Counted from the stretch's first letter, positions 15,576 to 23,753 are shown. The stretch is 30,932 nucleotides of DNA from Ruminococcaceae bacterium UBA1375 (GCA_002305795.1 DBRF01000008.1:1-30932), one strand, 5' to 3'. Made by a program: numbers and translations. Notes: a model not told the origin generated them from the letters alone.

Positions 15576-17085
15576 ACCCATACAAACCCCCGCCTTCCAC
15601 CACTTTGAAATCACCCTGGTGCTGGCGGGGCACACCTATAAATACGAAACCGAAGCCACGGCCAAAATCTTTCTCCCCTTTGTCCGGTTCCAATTCTGCT
15701 ATGAGGACCGGATTCCGGAAGGGGAGTACGTCTACACCAAACTGGAACCGGCCGGTCAGCAGAACCGGCTCACCGTTTCCCTGAACATCCGGGAGAAAAC
15801 CCTAAGCCGGGACCGGCTGGTGGACGTATCCCTGGACGATAAGGAAACGGAGCATCTTCTGGCGGAACTGCTGTACGACACTCTGGTGGAGTTTACCGGC
15901 ATCACCCCCCAGTGGGGGATGTCCACCGGCATTCGCCCGGTAAAGACCATGGAAAAGCGGCTGGCGGCGGGGGACACCATGGAGCAGGCGGAGGAGTATT
16001 TCCGCACCCGGTTCCACGCCGGGGAAAAGAAAATCGCCCTCTGCCGCACCATTGTGGAGCAGCAGCGCCCCATTCTGGCCAAAAACCGCCGGGAAAGCGT
16101 CAGCGTCTACATTGCCATTCCCTTCTGTCCCAGCCGGTGCCGGTACTGCTCCTTTGTCAGCCACTCCACCGCCGGGGCCAAATCCAAGGCGCTGCTGGCG
16201 GAGTATCTGGAAAAGCTGCTGGTGGAGATCCGGCTGCTGCGGGATAAGATCGAGAACAACCACCTTCATCTCCACACCGTCTACATCGGCGGGGGCACCC
16301 CCACCACCCTGACCGCACCCCAGCTGGACAAGCTGCTGACCTGTGTGGAAGAGTGCTTCCCGGTGCGGGAGCTGGAGGAATTTACCGTGGAAGCCGGCCG
16401 CCCGGACACCATTACCCCTCAAAAACTGGCGGTGATGCGTACCCACGGGGTGAACCGGGTTTCGGTGAATCCCCAGAGCTTTAATGATGAGGTGCTGGCC
16501 CTTTCCCAGCGCCCCCACACCGCCGCCCAGGCTGTGGAAGCCTTCCGGATGGCAAAAGAAGCGGGGTTTGAGGTGGTGAACATGGATTTCATCGCCGGAC
16601 TGCCGGGGGACACCCTGGAATCTTTCCGCCATTCTTTAGACACCGCCATTGCCCTGGACCCCGGCAACATCACCGTCCACACCCTGACCATCAAGCGCAG
16701 CGCCGATTTGTTTGCCCAGCAGCAGTTTGCGCTGTCCCGTGGACAGATGCAGGTGGGGGAGATGGTGGAGTATGCCTACGACGCCCTGACACAGGCAGGT
16801 TATCTGCCCTATTACCTTTACCGCCAGAAAAACACCCTGGAAAATTTGGAAAACGTGGGCTACGCCAAGCCCGGTATGATCTGCGCCTACAACATTTACA
16901 TGATGGACGAGGTGCATTCGGTGCTGGCTGCCGGCGGGGGTGGGGTGACCAAACTCATCCGTCCCGGAGAAAAGAAGGTCACCCGGATTTTTAACCATAA
17001 GTACCCCTTTGAATATGTGACCTGGTTTGAGGAATTGATGGAACGGAAAAAGGAAATCGACCGGTTCTACCAACAAGGGGAATGA
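15559..17085 (+). CDS. hemZ: Coproporphyrinogen dehydrogenase HemZ (radical SAM)
   Basis: A 508-aa radical SAM protein of the HemN/HemZ group. The cluster motif C-x3-C-x2-C is C190, C194, C197 within PFCPSRCRYCSF; IGGGTPT follows as the SAM-binding GGE-like strand, and the VNMDFIAGLPGDT and HTLTIKRS segments are typical. A long N-terminal domain (about 180 residues) separates HemZ from HemN. The start was put at the ATG at 15559, with AAGGA 6 bases upstream; it overlaps the MBL gene by 17 bases. Oxygen-independent haem synthesis is the family annotation, but many Clostridia carry hemZ without a full haem pathway, so the reaction is inferred. Last gene of the operon; no clear terminator directly after it. 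Confidence 0.92.
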   Translation: MTTSSEPIQTPAFHHFEITLVLAGHTYKYETEATAKIFLPFVRFQFCYEDRIPEGEYVYTKLEPAGQQNRLTVSLNIREKTLSRDRLVDVSLDDKETEHLLAELLYDTLVEFTGITPQWGMSTGIRPVKTMEKRLAAGDTMEQAEEYFRTRFHAGEKKIALCRTIVEQQRPILAKNRRESVSVYIAIPFCPSRCRYCSFVSHSTAGAKSKALLAEYLEKLLVEIRLLRDKIENNHLHLHTVYIGGGTPTTLTAPQLDKLLTCVEECFPVRELEEFTVEAGRPDTITPQKLAVMRTHGVNRVSVNPQSFNDEVLALSQRPHTAAQAVEAFRMAKEAGFEVVNMDFIAGLPGDTLESFRHSLDTAIALDPGNITVHTLTIKRSADLFAQQQFALSRGQMQVGEMVEYAYDALTQAGYLPYYLYRQKNTLENLENVGYAKPGMICAYNIYMMDEVHSVLAAGGGGVTKLIRPGEKKVTRIFNHKYPFEYVTWFEELMERKKEIDRFYQQGE

Positions 17086-17113
17086 GGGTCTACAAGTGTT
17101 CATAAAATACCCA

Positions 17114-17150
17114 TTGAATCTTAGAAAAAATCTGGTTATAATGTAACCAG
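17114..17150 (+). promoter_or_regulatory. Promoter with palindrome over the -10 box
   Basis: TTGAAT (17114-17119), a 17-base spacer and TATAAT (17137-17142). A perfect inverted repeat TCTGGTTA / TAACCAGA (17131-17138 and 17144-17151) straddles the -10 box, a position suited to a repressor operator. The protein binding it is unknown. Confidence 0.7.
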
Positions 17151-17176
17151 AATTTATCCCGAAAGGAGTCTTACCC

Positions 17177-17593
17177 ATGGGACTGGATGAAATTAAGGAC
17201 GTTGCCAAGGATTTTGCCGATAAAGCGGTTGCCAAAACAGGCGAAGTGGTGGAAGTTTCCAAATTGAGATTGGAGCTTTCCAAACAGCAGGGCCGTCTGC
17301 GGGCGCTGTATCAAAAGCTGGGCAGCAGCGTGTACAGCATGAAGGAAAAGGATTACGAGGACCTGGATCTGATTGACAACCTCTGCCAAGACATTACCGA
17401 GAACTTGAAACTGCAAAAAAAGCTGCAAGGGCAGATTGCTGCGCTGAAAAAGATGGCGGTATGCCCTGTCTGCGGCAGCCGCAACCCCATGGACAGCGTG
17501 TACTGCAATCAGTGCGGTTCCCGGCTGAAAAAGGAATTTGAACAGCCGCCGGAAACCGGTTCTTCTTCGGAAGAATCTTCCTCGGAGGAATAA
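17177..17593 (+). CDS. Coiled-coil protein with C-terminal zinc ribbon
   Basis: A 138-aa soluble protein. Residues 5-92 are charged and helical with heptad-like spacing (coiled coil likely). A zinc ribbon follows with C96-x2-C99 (CPVCG) and C110-x2-C113 (CNQCG), then an acidic Ser/Glu tail (ETGSSSEESSSEE). No enzyme motif is visible. The ATG follows AAAGGAG by 8 bases. It is transcribed alone between its own promoter and terminator. Similar small ribbon proteins are frequent in Clostridia and uncharacterised; a scaffold or sensor role would be speculation. Confidence 0.85.
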   Translation: MGLDEIKDVAKDFADKAVAKTGEVVEVSKLRLELSKQQGRLRALYQKLGSSVYSMKEKDYEDLDLIDNLCQDITENLKLQKKLQGQIAALKKMAVCPVCGSRNPMDSVYCNQCGSRLKKEFEQPPETGSSSEESSSEE

Positions 17594-17613
17594 CAGAATA
17601 TCAAATCAGCATG

Positions 17614-17650
17614 AAACCGAAGCGATCCAACCGGATGCTTCGGTTTTTTA
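17614..17650 (+). terminator. Terminator of the zinc-ribbon gene
   Basis: AAACCGAAGC (17614-17623) pairs perfectly with GCTTCGGTTT (17637-17646), and the T-run reaches 17649. It touches the stop of the convergent gene at 17648. Confidence 0.92.
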
Positions 17651-18109
17651 TAAAGAATAGAATATGATTCCTGCAACGATTGCTATTGTCGACAGTATCA
17701 ATGTTGCACAGCCAATGGGAATTTGTTTGTGCTTGCCGGTGGGCAAATCAGAGCCGCTTGGCTGCTGCTCCGATGGAGAAGTGACATTGGAAGTACGTTG
17801 TTTTGTTGTTTTATATTTATAATAGAGGGCAAGGGGATCGTTTTGTGTTAAAATGCGTTGATAAAAGGTTTCCAGCCAAGCAGCATCCTCGGCTGAGCAT
17901 AGATCGTTTTCATTGATGTCGTTTTCGTGGGCAATTCGGTTGCGGATATGCCGGTATTGTTTGAGCTGAAAATAGTCCTCTTTCCAGCCAGGCACGAAAT
18001 AAGTGCCTCTTGCAAAGCACTCCATATCTTTGATGTAACCGGTGACTCCGATCCCGTTCATATCCCGACACAGATTGTCAAGCCGTTTGTAAGAATTTAG
18101 AAATCCCAT
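17648..18109 (-). CDS. Small tail-anchored protein with R-x4-H (HEPN-like) motif
   Basis: A 153-aa protein not recognised as a named family. Residues 1-100 are helical and polar and contain YRHIRNRIAHEND, giving R56-x4-H61 as in HEPN-fold proteins (nucleases or RNA/nucleotide-binding helical bundles). Residues 103-128 are a Ser/Thr/Pro/Lys linker, and 132-152 form a single C-terminal membrane helix. The ATG at 18109 has GGAGG upstream at good spacing. Codon use is visibly more AT-rich than its neighbours, suggesting an accessory gene. HEPN membership rests on one short motif and is tentative. Confidence 0.78.
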   Translation of the reverse strand: MGFLNSYKRLDNLCRDMNGIGVTGYIKDMECFARGTYFVPGWKEDYFQLKQYRHIRNRIAHENDINENDLCSAEDAAWLETFYQRILTQNDPLALYYKYKTTKQRTSNVTSPSEQQPSGSDLPTGKHKQIPIGCATLILSTIAIVAGIIFYSL

Positions 18110-18262
18110 CCTAAAACCTCCAACACAGAAGCTGGACTAAAAAATCGAATTGGGAAAAAGCAGATGGTTTTTCCGACGGGTAGAACCAAACCTGCATGAA
18201 AGCCCAATAATCCAGGGTTTATGCAAGGTCAAAACCAGAAAACAGTTTGCTACCCTAATTTG

Positions 18263-18365
18263 CACCATGTTGGGAGCGCTGCTTTTCACCAAATTCATCC
18301 ATCCGTTTTTCAGAGACGCAAAGGGCCTGTGGTCTGTTTGCCGCAGATGGTAGGCCTGTTCTTTT
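18263..18365 (+). repeat. Dispersed intergenic repeat, copy A
   Basis: About 100 bases, aligning by eye at roughly two thirds identity with 23654-23753. Shared blocks are CACCAT, GGAGCGC, TTCATCC, GCCTGT-n-GTCTGTTTGC and the T-rich end. The end forms a weaker hairpin (GGCCT/AGGCC with an internal loop). The rest of 18110-18515 holds no gene that I can support. Confidence 0.6.
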
Positions 18366-18515
18366 AAATTTGATTTTTATTTTACTCATTTATCATAAAA
18401 AGTCAATCCAAATTTTGCGTATTACACCAACTGTGAAGAGGACACCTTTGATCCGGCACTGCAAATATAACCATTTCGTCCTTGGCAGATTGGGCATGAA
18501 CTTTCGAACAAATGG

Positions 18516-18544
18516 TTGACGGAACCGAAGTTTTTTCGTATAAT
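18516..18544 (+). promoter_or_regulatory. Promoter of the GH2 gene
   Basis: TTGACG (18516-18521), a 17-base spacer and a perfect TATAAT (18539-18544). Confidence 0.8.
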
Positions 18545-18547
18545 CCC

Positions 18548-18561
18548 TGTAAGCGGTTACA
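18548..18561 (+). promoter_or_regulatory. cre / LacI-family operator
   Basis: TGTAAGCGGTTACA fits the CcpA cre consensus TGWAANCGNTNWCA and the general LacI/GalR operator form, with perfect TGTAA/TTACA arms around a central CG. It lies just after the -10 box and over the expected transcript start, a repressing position. A local LacI-type regulator is an alternative to CcpA; none is encoded in the window. Confidence 0.75.
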
Positions 18562-18604
18562 TTATTTGCACGGTGTTTCCCATTTGTTTGAACACGGCTT
18601 TCCT

Positions 18605-18610
18605 CAGGAG
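18605..18610 (+). promoter_or_regulatory. Orphan Shine-Dalgarno AGGAGG
   Basis: A perfect AGGAGG with no ATG, GTG or TTG at usable distance. The GH2-coding frame resumes 2 bases later in the middle of its sugar-binding domain. Confidence 0.6.
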
Positions 18611-18663
18611 GTTTTAATCGTTCTAACTGGCAGAGCGTCACCATTCCCCACACCTGGAATGCG

Positions 18664-21600
18664 GTGGACGCCGACGACGGCGGCGGAAACTACGACCGCA
18701 CCGTTTATTGGTACCACAAAGAATTTACCGTCACCCAAGAAATGCAGGGTAAGCGGATTTATCTGGAATTTTTGGGGGTAAACACCAAGGCGGACGTCTA
18801 TGTCAACGGGCAGAGGGCCGGAGACACCCATAAGGGCGGCTACACCACCTTCCGTTACGACGTCACCGACCTGGTGCAAACCGGGACCAACACCCTGGAC
18901 GTCCAGGTGGACAACCGGGTGGACCAGTCCATCGCCCCCATTTCCGGGGACTTCAACATCTACGGCGGCATCTATAAGCGGGTGTACCTGCTGGCGGTGG
19001 AAGACGTCCATGTGGATTTGGAGGATTACGGCTCTTCCGGGCTGTACCTCACCACCGGCAATATGAGAAGCCAGACCCGGCCGGAGGATTTGGGACAGTT
19101 TAACATTCGGGCCGGCTTGGTCAACGACAGTGAAGAAGAGAAAACGGTCACCGTCACCGCTACCGTCACCGGGGACAACGCCCCCGCCCCCATTACCCGG
19201 GAAATCACCATTCCCGCAGGGGAAACGGTGACCTTCGATGAGGACTGCACTGTGGAAAATCCCACCTTGTGGGAAGGAATCGACTATTCCCAAGGGGCAG
19301 ACAACTCCAACGTGGGGTATCAGTACACTGTCACCCTCACCATCCGGGAAGGGGACACCCTGCTGGATGAAGTCAGCGACAAAATCGGTTTCCGGTATTT
19401 CTGGATTGACACCTCTGCCGATGGGGACTCCGGCCAGGGCTTTATGCTCAACGGCGAAGTATATCCCCTTCACGGCGTCAACCGGCACTCCTTCCGTGCC
19501 GGTGTGGGCAGCGCCCTTACCGAAGAGATGCACCGGGAGGATATGGAACTGATGATGGAAATGGGGGTCAACTCCGTCCGGATGTGCCACTACCCCCACA
19601 CTGATTATTTCTACGACCTGTGCGATGAAAACGGCATCATTGTTTGGACCGAAATTCCTCTGGTGAATATTCCCGGTTCCGCCGCCGATTTTCAACAGGT
19701 CACCGAACAGCAGCTCACTGAGCTGATCCGTCAGCAGTACAACCGCCCTTCGGTGGTGTTCTGGGGACTGGAAAACGAGATCGGCAACGGCAACAGCCTC
19801 ACCGACCCCTTGGCCAACGCTCAGGTGGCAAAAGCCAAACAGCTTCTGTATGATCTGGACCAACTCACCAAGCAGGAGGACCCCACCGGCCGGTACACCA
19901 CCCAGGCGTTGAACCGGGACTACGGTATGGACCAGAACGATCCGGATTCGGTCAGCGAGAACTTCGCCAACAACACCGGCTGGAGCAGCGACATTGTGGC
20001 CTGGAACATCTATCCCGGCTGGTACCCGGACGCCAACTTCTACGGCACCTTTGAAGAGGTGATGGATCGGAAAACCGCCCTGGACAGCCGTCCCATGGGG
20101 ATTTCGGAATACGGCTGGGGAGCCAATGTCAACCAGCACGAAGCCTACCCGGAATTGGGCAAAAACGACCTGTCTTCCGGCGGAAGCTGGCATCCGGAAG
20201 AATACCAGAACCTGATGAACGAAGAAGCCATCGAATACATCAACACCCATCCGGAAATTTGGGGCGTGTACTACTGGGCTATGTTCGACTTTGCGGTGGA
20301 CAGCCGGTATGAAGGCGGCCAAGCCGCCCTCAACGATAAGGGCCTGATTACGGCAGACCGCTCCATTAAAAAGGACAGCTTCTATCTCTATAAAGCAAAC
20401 TGGAACCAGAATGACCCCTTCGCCTACATCACCAGCCGCCGTTGGGATGAGCGGGATACCGCACAGACCTATATCAAGGTCTACTCCAACTGCGACGAAG
20501 TAGAACTGTTTGTAGGCGGTGAGAGCATGGGGCAGATGGAAGCCCAGGGGAACGGGGTGTTCCTGCTGGAAAATGTACCTCTGCCCAGCGGCGATTTTGA
20601 GGTCCGGGTTGTGGGACACAACCAGGGCGACAGCGCCTCCTACACCGATTCCTGCACCTGGAACCGCAGCCTGTCCACCCGTGCGGAAGTGGAATCCGAT
20701 GTGTTGGGTGTGGACACGGCGGAGCACACCATTGTACTGGACGGGGAAATGACCCTGGCCCAGTTCCGGGAAGCGGTGACCGGCGTAAACAACGCAGTGT
20801 ATGTGGTGTATGACGGCGAAGAAGAAATCACCGATTCCAGCGCCCTGATTCTGCCCGGCATGGAAATCCTGGTCACGGCGGAGGATGGGGTGACTACGGC
20901 GGTGTACGCTTTGGTCTCTGCCAACCTTTGTTCCGGCAAGCCGGTGGAAGTTACCAGTTTTGAGGAAGGCAATCTGCCCGAACACGCAGTGGATGGCAAC
21001 AGCACCACCCGCTGGACCGCAGTGAACAGCAGCTATCCCCAGTCCATTACCGTGGACCTGGAGCAGACCTACCGACTGGGTGATTTGACCCTGGATTGGG
21101 ACGGCCGGGAAGGCGCACGGTACTACCGCTATTATGTTGAGGTCAGCACCGATGGAGAAACCTTTACCGAAGTCATCGACCGGCGGGATAATACCGCTTC
21201 CGGCAGCATCACCCAGTCTTTGAACCAGGTGGAAGGGCGGTATCTCCGCATCACCGCCACCGGCTGCAATCAGGCGGGGTATGCCACCCTCTATGAAATT
21301 GAGGTGGACGGCTACAGCCTTACCTCCGACACCTACACCATCGACCACGCCAACCACCGGATCATTGTGGATGAAATCCCCACCGGCGGCCTGGCGGAAG
21401 GAGCCTTCACCGGCAATCTGAACTTTGATGGCAACTACACCTACCGGGTGAATCTGAGCAGCGGCTGGATTCACGAAGGCAACACGGTGGACATCCTCAA
21501 CGGCGGCCAGATTGAGGCGGTGTACACCATCTGTACTCCCGAAACCGCCGACCAATACCCGGATTTGAACACCAATCTGGCTCTCAACCACCCTGCCTGC

Positions 21601-22485
21601 GCCAGCAGTGAGGAAGGAACCGCCACCGACGGCAGTTCTACCACCGCTGCCAGCGCTGTGGATGGCGATGGTTCCACCCGTTGGACCGCATTCATCAACA
21701 ACGGCCCCGATGGAGAAGAAGACGCCTATTATCCCGAATGGCTTTGTGTGGACCTGGGCGGCAGGGTGCAGCTCAACCGCATCGACCTGGCGTTGGAATC
21801 CAAGGGCGGGCGCACCTATGACTACAATGTCTATGTGTCCACCACGACGGCGCCGCCTTCCGGCCGGGGGGAGATTCCCGACGGATTCACCTTGCTGTAC
21901 AGCCGCACCAATAACACCGAATCGGGACAGCAGTCCACTATCTCCACTTCGGCTGTGGCACGGTACGTCCTGGTGGAAATCACCGGATGCAGCGCCTATT
22001 CCAGCGCCACTCCTTTTGTGGGCGCATCCATCTATGAGCTGGAGGTCTACGGCACTCCCACCCTGCGCAGTGTCACGGTGGAGAGCACCTCAGGCGGCAC
22101 TGCCGGTGCGGACGCCTCCTCCGTCCCCGGCGGCACCCTGGTTACCTTGACGGCTACCCCCAACCAAGGGTACTACCTGAAAGAATGGCGGGTGCTCAGC
22201 GGCACGGTGACCATCCAAAACAACCGGTTCATTATGCCGGATGAGGATGTGGTCATCCAGGCGGTGTTTGAAGAAGGCTTGTCCGACGCCAACATTCCGG
22301 GAGACGTGAACCGGGACGGCATTGTGGATGTGCTGGATGTGATGACGCTGGCACAGATTGTGGTTGGAAAAACAACTCCGGCGGAAGGTGTCACTCAGGA
22401 AATCATGGATCTGAACGGCGATCATTCAGTGAATGTGCTGGATGTGATGTGCTTAGCTCAGATCGCAGCAGGACGGCTGCAATAA
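18664..22485 (+). CDS. Glycoside hydrolase family 2 with two CBM32-like domains and dockerin, N-terminus missing
   Basis: 1273 aa from the first usable codon (GTG). The reading frame is open from 18592, and residues encoded before the GTG (FNRSNWQSVTIPHTWN) are clearly GH2 sequence, so the real protein began further upstream. Parts: remnant of the sugar-binding jelly roll (to about 115), immunoglobulin-like domain (about 116-245), TIM-barrel catalytic domain (about 246-580) with acid/base Glu372 (ENE) and nucleophile Glu482 (ISEYG), a further beta domain, F5/8-type CBM32 modules (about 755-885 and 968-1132), a PGGTLVTLTATP-type repeat (1135-1203) and a type I dockerin (1211-1272) with two Ca-binding repeats (DVNRDG, DLNGDH). 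No signal peptide remains. Probably a beta-galactosidase-like enzyme on host or plant glycans. It may be a pseudogene or an assembly deletion. Confidence 0.88.
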   Translation: MDADDGGGNYDRTVYWYHKEFTVTQEMQGKRIYLEFLGVNTKADVYVNGQRAGDTHKGGYTTFRYDVTDLVQTGTNTLDVQVDNRVDQSIAPISGDFNIYGGIYKRVYLLAVEDVHVDLEDYGSSGLYLTTGNMRSQTRPEDLGQFNIRAGLVNDSEEEKTVTVTATVTGDNAPAPITREITIPAGETVTFDEDCTVENPTLWEGIDYSQGADNSNVGYQYTVTLTIREGDTLLDEVSDKIGFRYFWIDTSADGDSGQGFMLNGEVYPLHGVNRHSFRAGVGSALTEEMHREDMELMMEMGVNSVRMCHYPHTDYFYDLCDENGIIVWTEIPLVNIPGSAADFQQVTEQQLTELIRQQYNRPSVVFWGLENEIGNGNSLTDPLANAQVAKAKQLLYDLDQLTKQEDPTGRYTTQALNRDYGMDQNDPDSVSENFANNTGWSSDIVAWNIYPGWYPDANFYGTFEEVMDRKTALDSRPMGISEYGWGANVNQHEAYPELGKNDLSSGGSWHPEEYQNLMNEEAIEYINTHPEIWGVYYWAMFDFAVDSRYEGGQAALNDKGLITADRSIKKDSFYLYKANWNQNDPFAYITSRRWDERDTAQTYIKVYSNCDEVELFVGGESMGQMEAQGNGVFLLENVPLPSGDFEVRVVGHNQGDSASYTDSCTWNRSLSTRAEVESDVLGVDTAEHTIVLDGEMTLAQFREAVTGVNNAVYVVYDGEEEITDSSALILPGMEILVTAEDGVTTAVYALVSANLCSGKPVEVTSFEEGNLPEHAVDGNSTTRWTAVNSSYPQSITVDLEQTYRLGDLTLDWDGREGARYYRYYVEVSTDGETFTEVIDRRDNTASGSITQSLNQVEGRYLRITATGCNQAGYATLYEIEVDGYSLTSDTYTIDHANHRIIVDEIPTGGLAEGAFTGNLNFDGNYTYRVNLSSGWIHEGNTVDILNGGQIEAVYTICTPETADQYPDLNTNLALNHPACASSEEGTATDGSSTTAASAVDGDGSTRWTAFINNGPDGEEDAYYPEWLCVDLGGRVQLNRIDLALESKGGRTYDYNVYVSTTTAPPSGRGEIPDGFTLLYSRTNNTESGQQSTISTSAVARYVLVEITGCSAYSSATPFVGASIYELEVYGTPTLRSVTVESTSGGTAGADASSVPGGTLVTLTATPNQGYYLKEWRVLSGTVTIQNNRFIMPDEDVVIQAVFEEGLSDANIPGDVNRDGIVDVLDVMTLAQIVVGKTTPAEGVTQEIMDLNGDHSVNVLDVMCLAQIAAGRLQ

Positions 22486-22520
22486 ACTATCATTCGCCAA
22501 TTCCTTCTGTTGTAATAAAA

Positions 22521-22568
22521 AAAACGGCCTCCTATCCCGGCCATTGCCGGGGCAGGAGGTTTTGCTTT
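22521..22568 (+). terminator. Terminator of the GH2 gene
   Basis: CCTCCT (22528-22533) pairs with AGGAGG (22554-22559) and CCCGGC with GCCGGG inside, followed by TTTTGCTTT. It lies about 40 bases past the stop. Confidence 0.88.
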
Positions 22569-22685
22569 GGGGCATTATGGGTTTTGTAAGGCAAGTGGGT
22601 TGCGGGACTGATGAAACATCCGCAGCAGCCTGAAATTTTCAGCTTTTGCAGAAAAACCAATGGGGAAATTCCTGCGCAGTATGGA

Positions 22686-22714
22686 TTGATTCCATGGGCG
22701 GGATTTGCTATACT
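22686..22714 (+). promoter_or_regulatory. Promoter of the HAD phosphatase gene
   Basis: TTGATT (22686-22691), a 17-base spacer and TATACT (22709-22714). The rest of 22569-22685 shows nothing recognisable. Confidence 0.7.
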
Positions 22715-22731
22715 GACTCTTGTAGTAAGAT

Positions 22732-22753
22732 CCCCGCCTATAAAAAGGCGGGG
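22732..22753 (+). promoter_or_regulatory. 5' leader hairpin of the HAD gene
   Basis: CCCCGCCT (22732-22739) and AGGCGGGG (22746-22753) form a perfect 8-bp stem with a 6-base loop about 11 bases after the expected transcript start. There is no T-run, so it is not a terminator; it may stabilise the mRNA or bind a protein. Confidence 0.5.
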
Positions 22754-22791
22754 CCTGTGCTTGGAAGCGTTTTTTGGGGAAGAGGGATTGG

Positions 22792-23631
22792 ATGGAACAA
22801 AAAATTATTTTTCTGGATGTGGACGGCACCTTGGTGGACTACCAAGGGAAATTGCCGGATTCGGCGGCACAGGCGGTGCGGCAAACACGGGCGGCCGGGC
22901 ACCGGGTCTATCTTTGCACCGGCCGCAGCCGCGCCGAGGTATATCCTTTCCTGTGGGACATCGGACTGGACGGCATGATCGGCGGCAATGGCAGTTATGT
23001 GGAGGATCACGGCACAGTGATTCTGCACCAAACTTTAAGCGGCACACAGTGCCGTGCCGTGGTGGATTGGCTGCGGGTTCGGGGACTGCCCTTTTATCTG
23101 GAGTGCAGCAGCGGTTTGTATGCCAGCGAAGATTTTGAAAGCGGGGCTGCCGAAGCGATTCGCCGTTACGGCCGTCAAAAAAACGGGGAAGACGGCGTGC
23201 TGACGGTGCGACAGGTGTTTCCGGATATGATCTATCACGCCGACCTTGATCGGGAAGATGTGAGCAAAATCAGCTTTGTGCTGCACCGTTATCAGGACTA
23301 TTTGGAAGCTGCCGCTGCCTTTCCTCAACTGCAAGCAGGCACTTGGGGCGGCAGTGGGGAAATTGCCCTGTTCGGCGATTTGGGCGTTCCGGGTATCTCA
23401 AAGGCAGGCGCCATTGACGCCCTTCTTTCGTATCTGCATATGGACCTGGCAGACACCATCGCTTTTGGGGATGCGAAAGTAGACATCCCGATGCTGGAAC
23501 ACTGCGCATGCGGCGTTGCCATGGGCAACGGCGGTGAGGAAATTTGCGCTGTGGCGGATTTCGTTACCGACCATGTGGATTGCGACGGCTTGTGGAATGG
23601 GTTCCGGCGGCTGAAACTGTTTGACGTTTAA
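22792..23631 (+). CDS. HAD-superfamily hydrolase, Cof/IIB type
   Basis: A 279-aa cytosolic phosphatase. Motif I FLDVDGTL (D9, D11), motif II in LCTGRSRAE, motif III Lys in the GISKAGAID segment and motif IV FGDAKVDIPML place it in the HAD IIB (Cof-like) group with a large C2 cap between motifs II and III. Members dephosphorylate sugar phosphates, flavin or pyridoxal phosphates; the substrate is not readable here. The ATG at 22792 with a GAAGAGGG ribosome site is preferred over an in-frame TTG 18 bases earlier. Single-gene unit with its own promoter and terminator. Confidence 0.9.
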   Translation: MEQKIIFLDVDGTLVDYQGKLPDSAAQAVRQTRAAGHRVYLCTGRSRAEVYPFLWDIGLDGMIGGNGSYVEDHGTVILHQTLSGTQCRAVVDWLRVRGLPFYLECSSGLYASEDFESGAAEAIRRYGRQKNGEDGVLTVRQVFPDMIYHADLDREDVSKISFVLHRYQDYLEAAAAFPQLQAGTWGGSGEIALFGDLGVPGISKAGAIDALLSYLHMDLADTIAFGDAKVDIPMLEHCACGVAMGNGGEEICAVADFVTDHVDCDGLWNGFRRLKLFDV

Positions 23632-23653
23632 GAAGTTTTCAACACCACCAGTA

Positions 23654-23753
23654 CACCATTTTTCGGAGCGCCGGTTTCCACGAGTTTCATCCGCTTTTTA
23701 AAACAGAAAAGAGCCTGTTGTCTGTTTGCTGTAGACAGCAGGCTTTCTCTTTT
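23654..23753 (+). repeat. Dispersed intergenic repeat, copy B
   Basis: Counterpart of 18263-18365, in the same orientation, about 5.4 kb away. It ends in the strong hairpin at 23712-23744. Confidence 0.6.
23712..23753 (+). terminator. Terminator after the HAD gene
   Basis: AGCCTGTTGTCT (23712-23723) pairs with AGACAGCAGGCT (23733-23744) with one G-T pair, followed by TTCTCTTTT. Confidence 0.88.

Noticed and set aside
18512..18781. Alternative plus-strand frame as the missing GH2 N-terminus through a frameshift
   Set aside because: Its translation shows no signal peptide and no GH2 sugar-binding sequence, so a simple frameshift does not restore the N-terminus.
18604..21591. 995-codon open frame on the minus strand opposite the GH2 gene
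   Set aside because: It is a by-product of GC-rich third positions on the coding strand. Its translation is rich in Val/Gly/His/Phe without domains, and the plus strand encodes recognisable GH2, CBM and dockerin modules.
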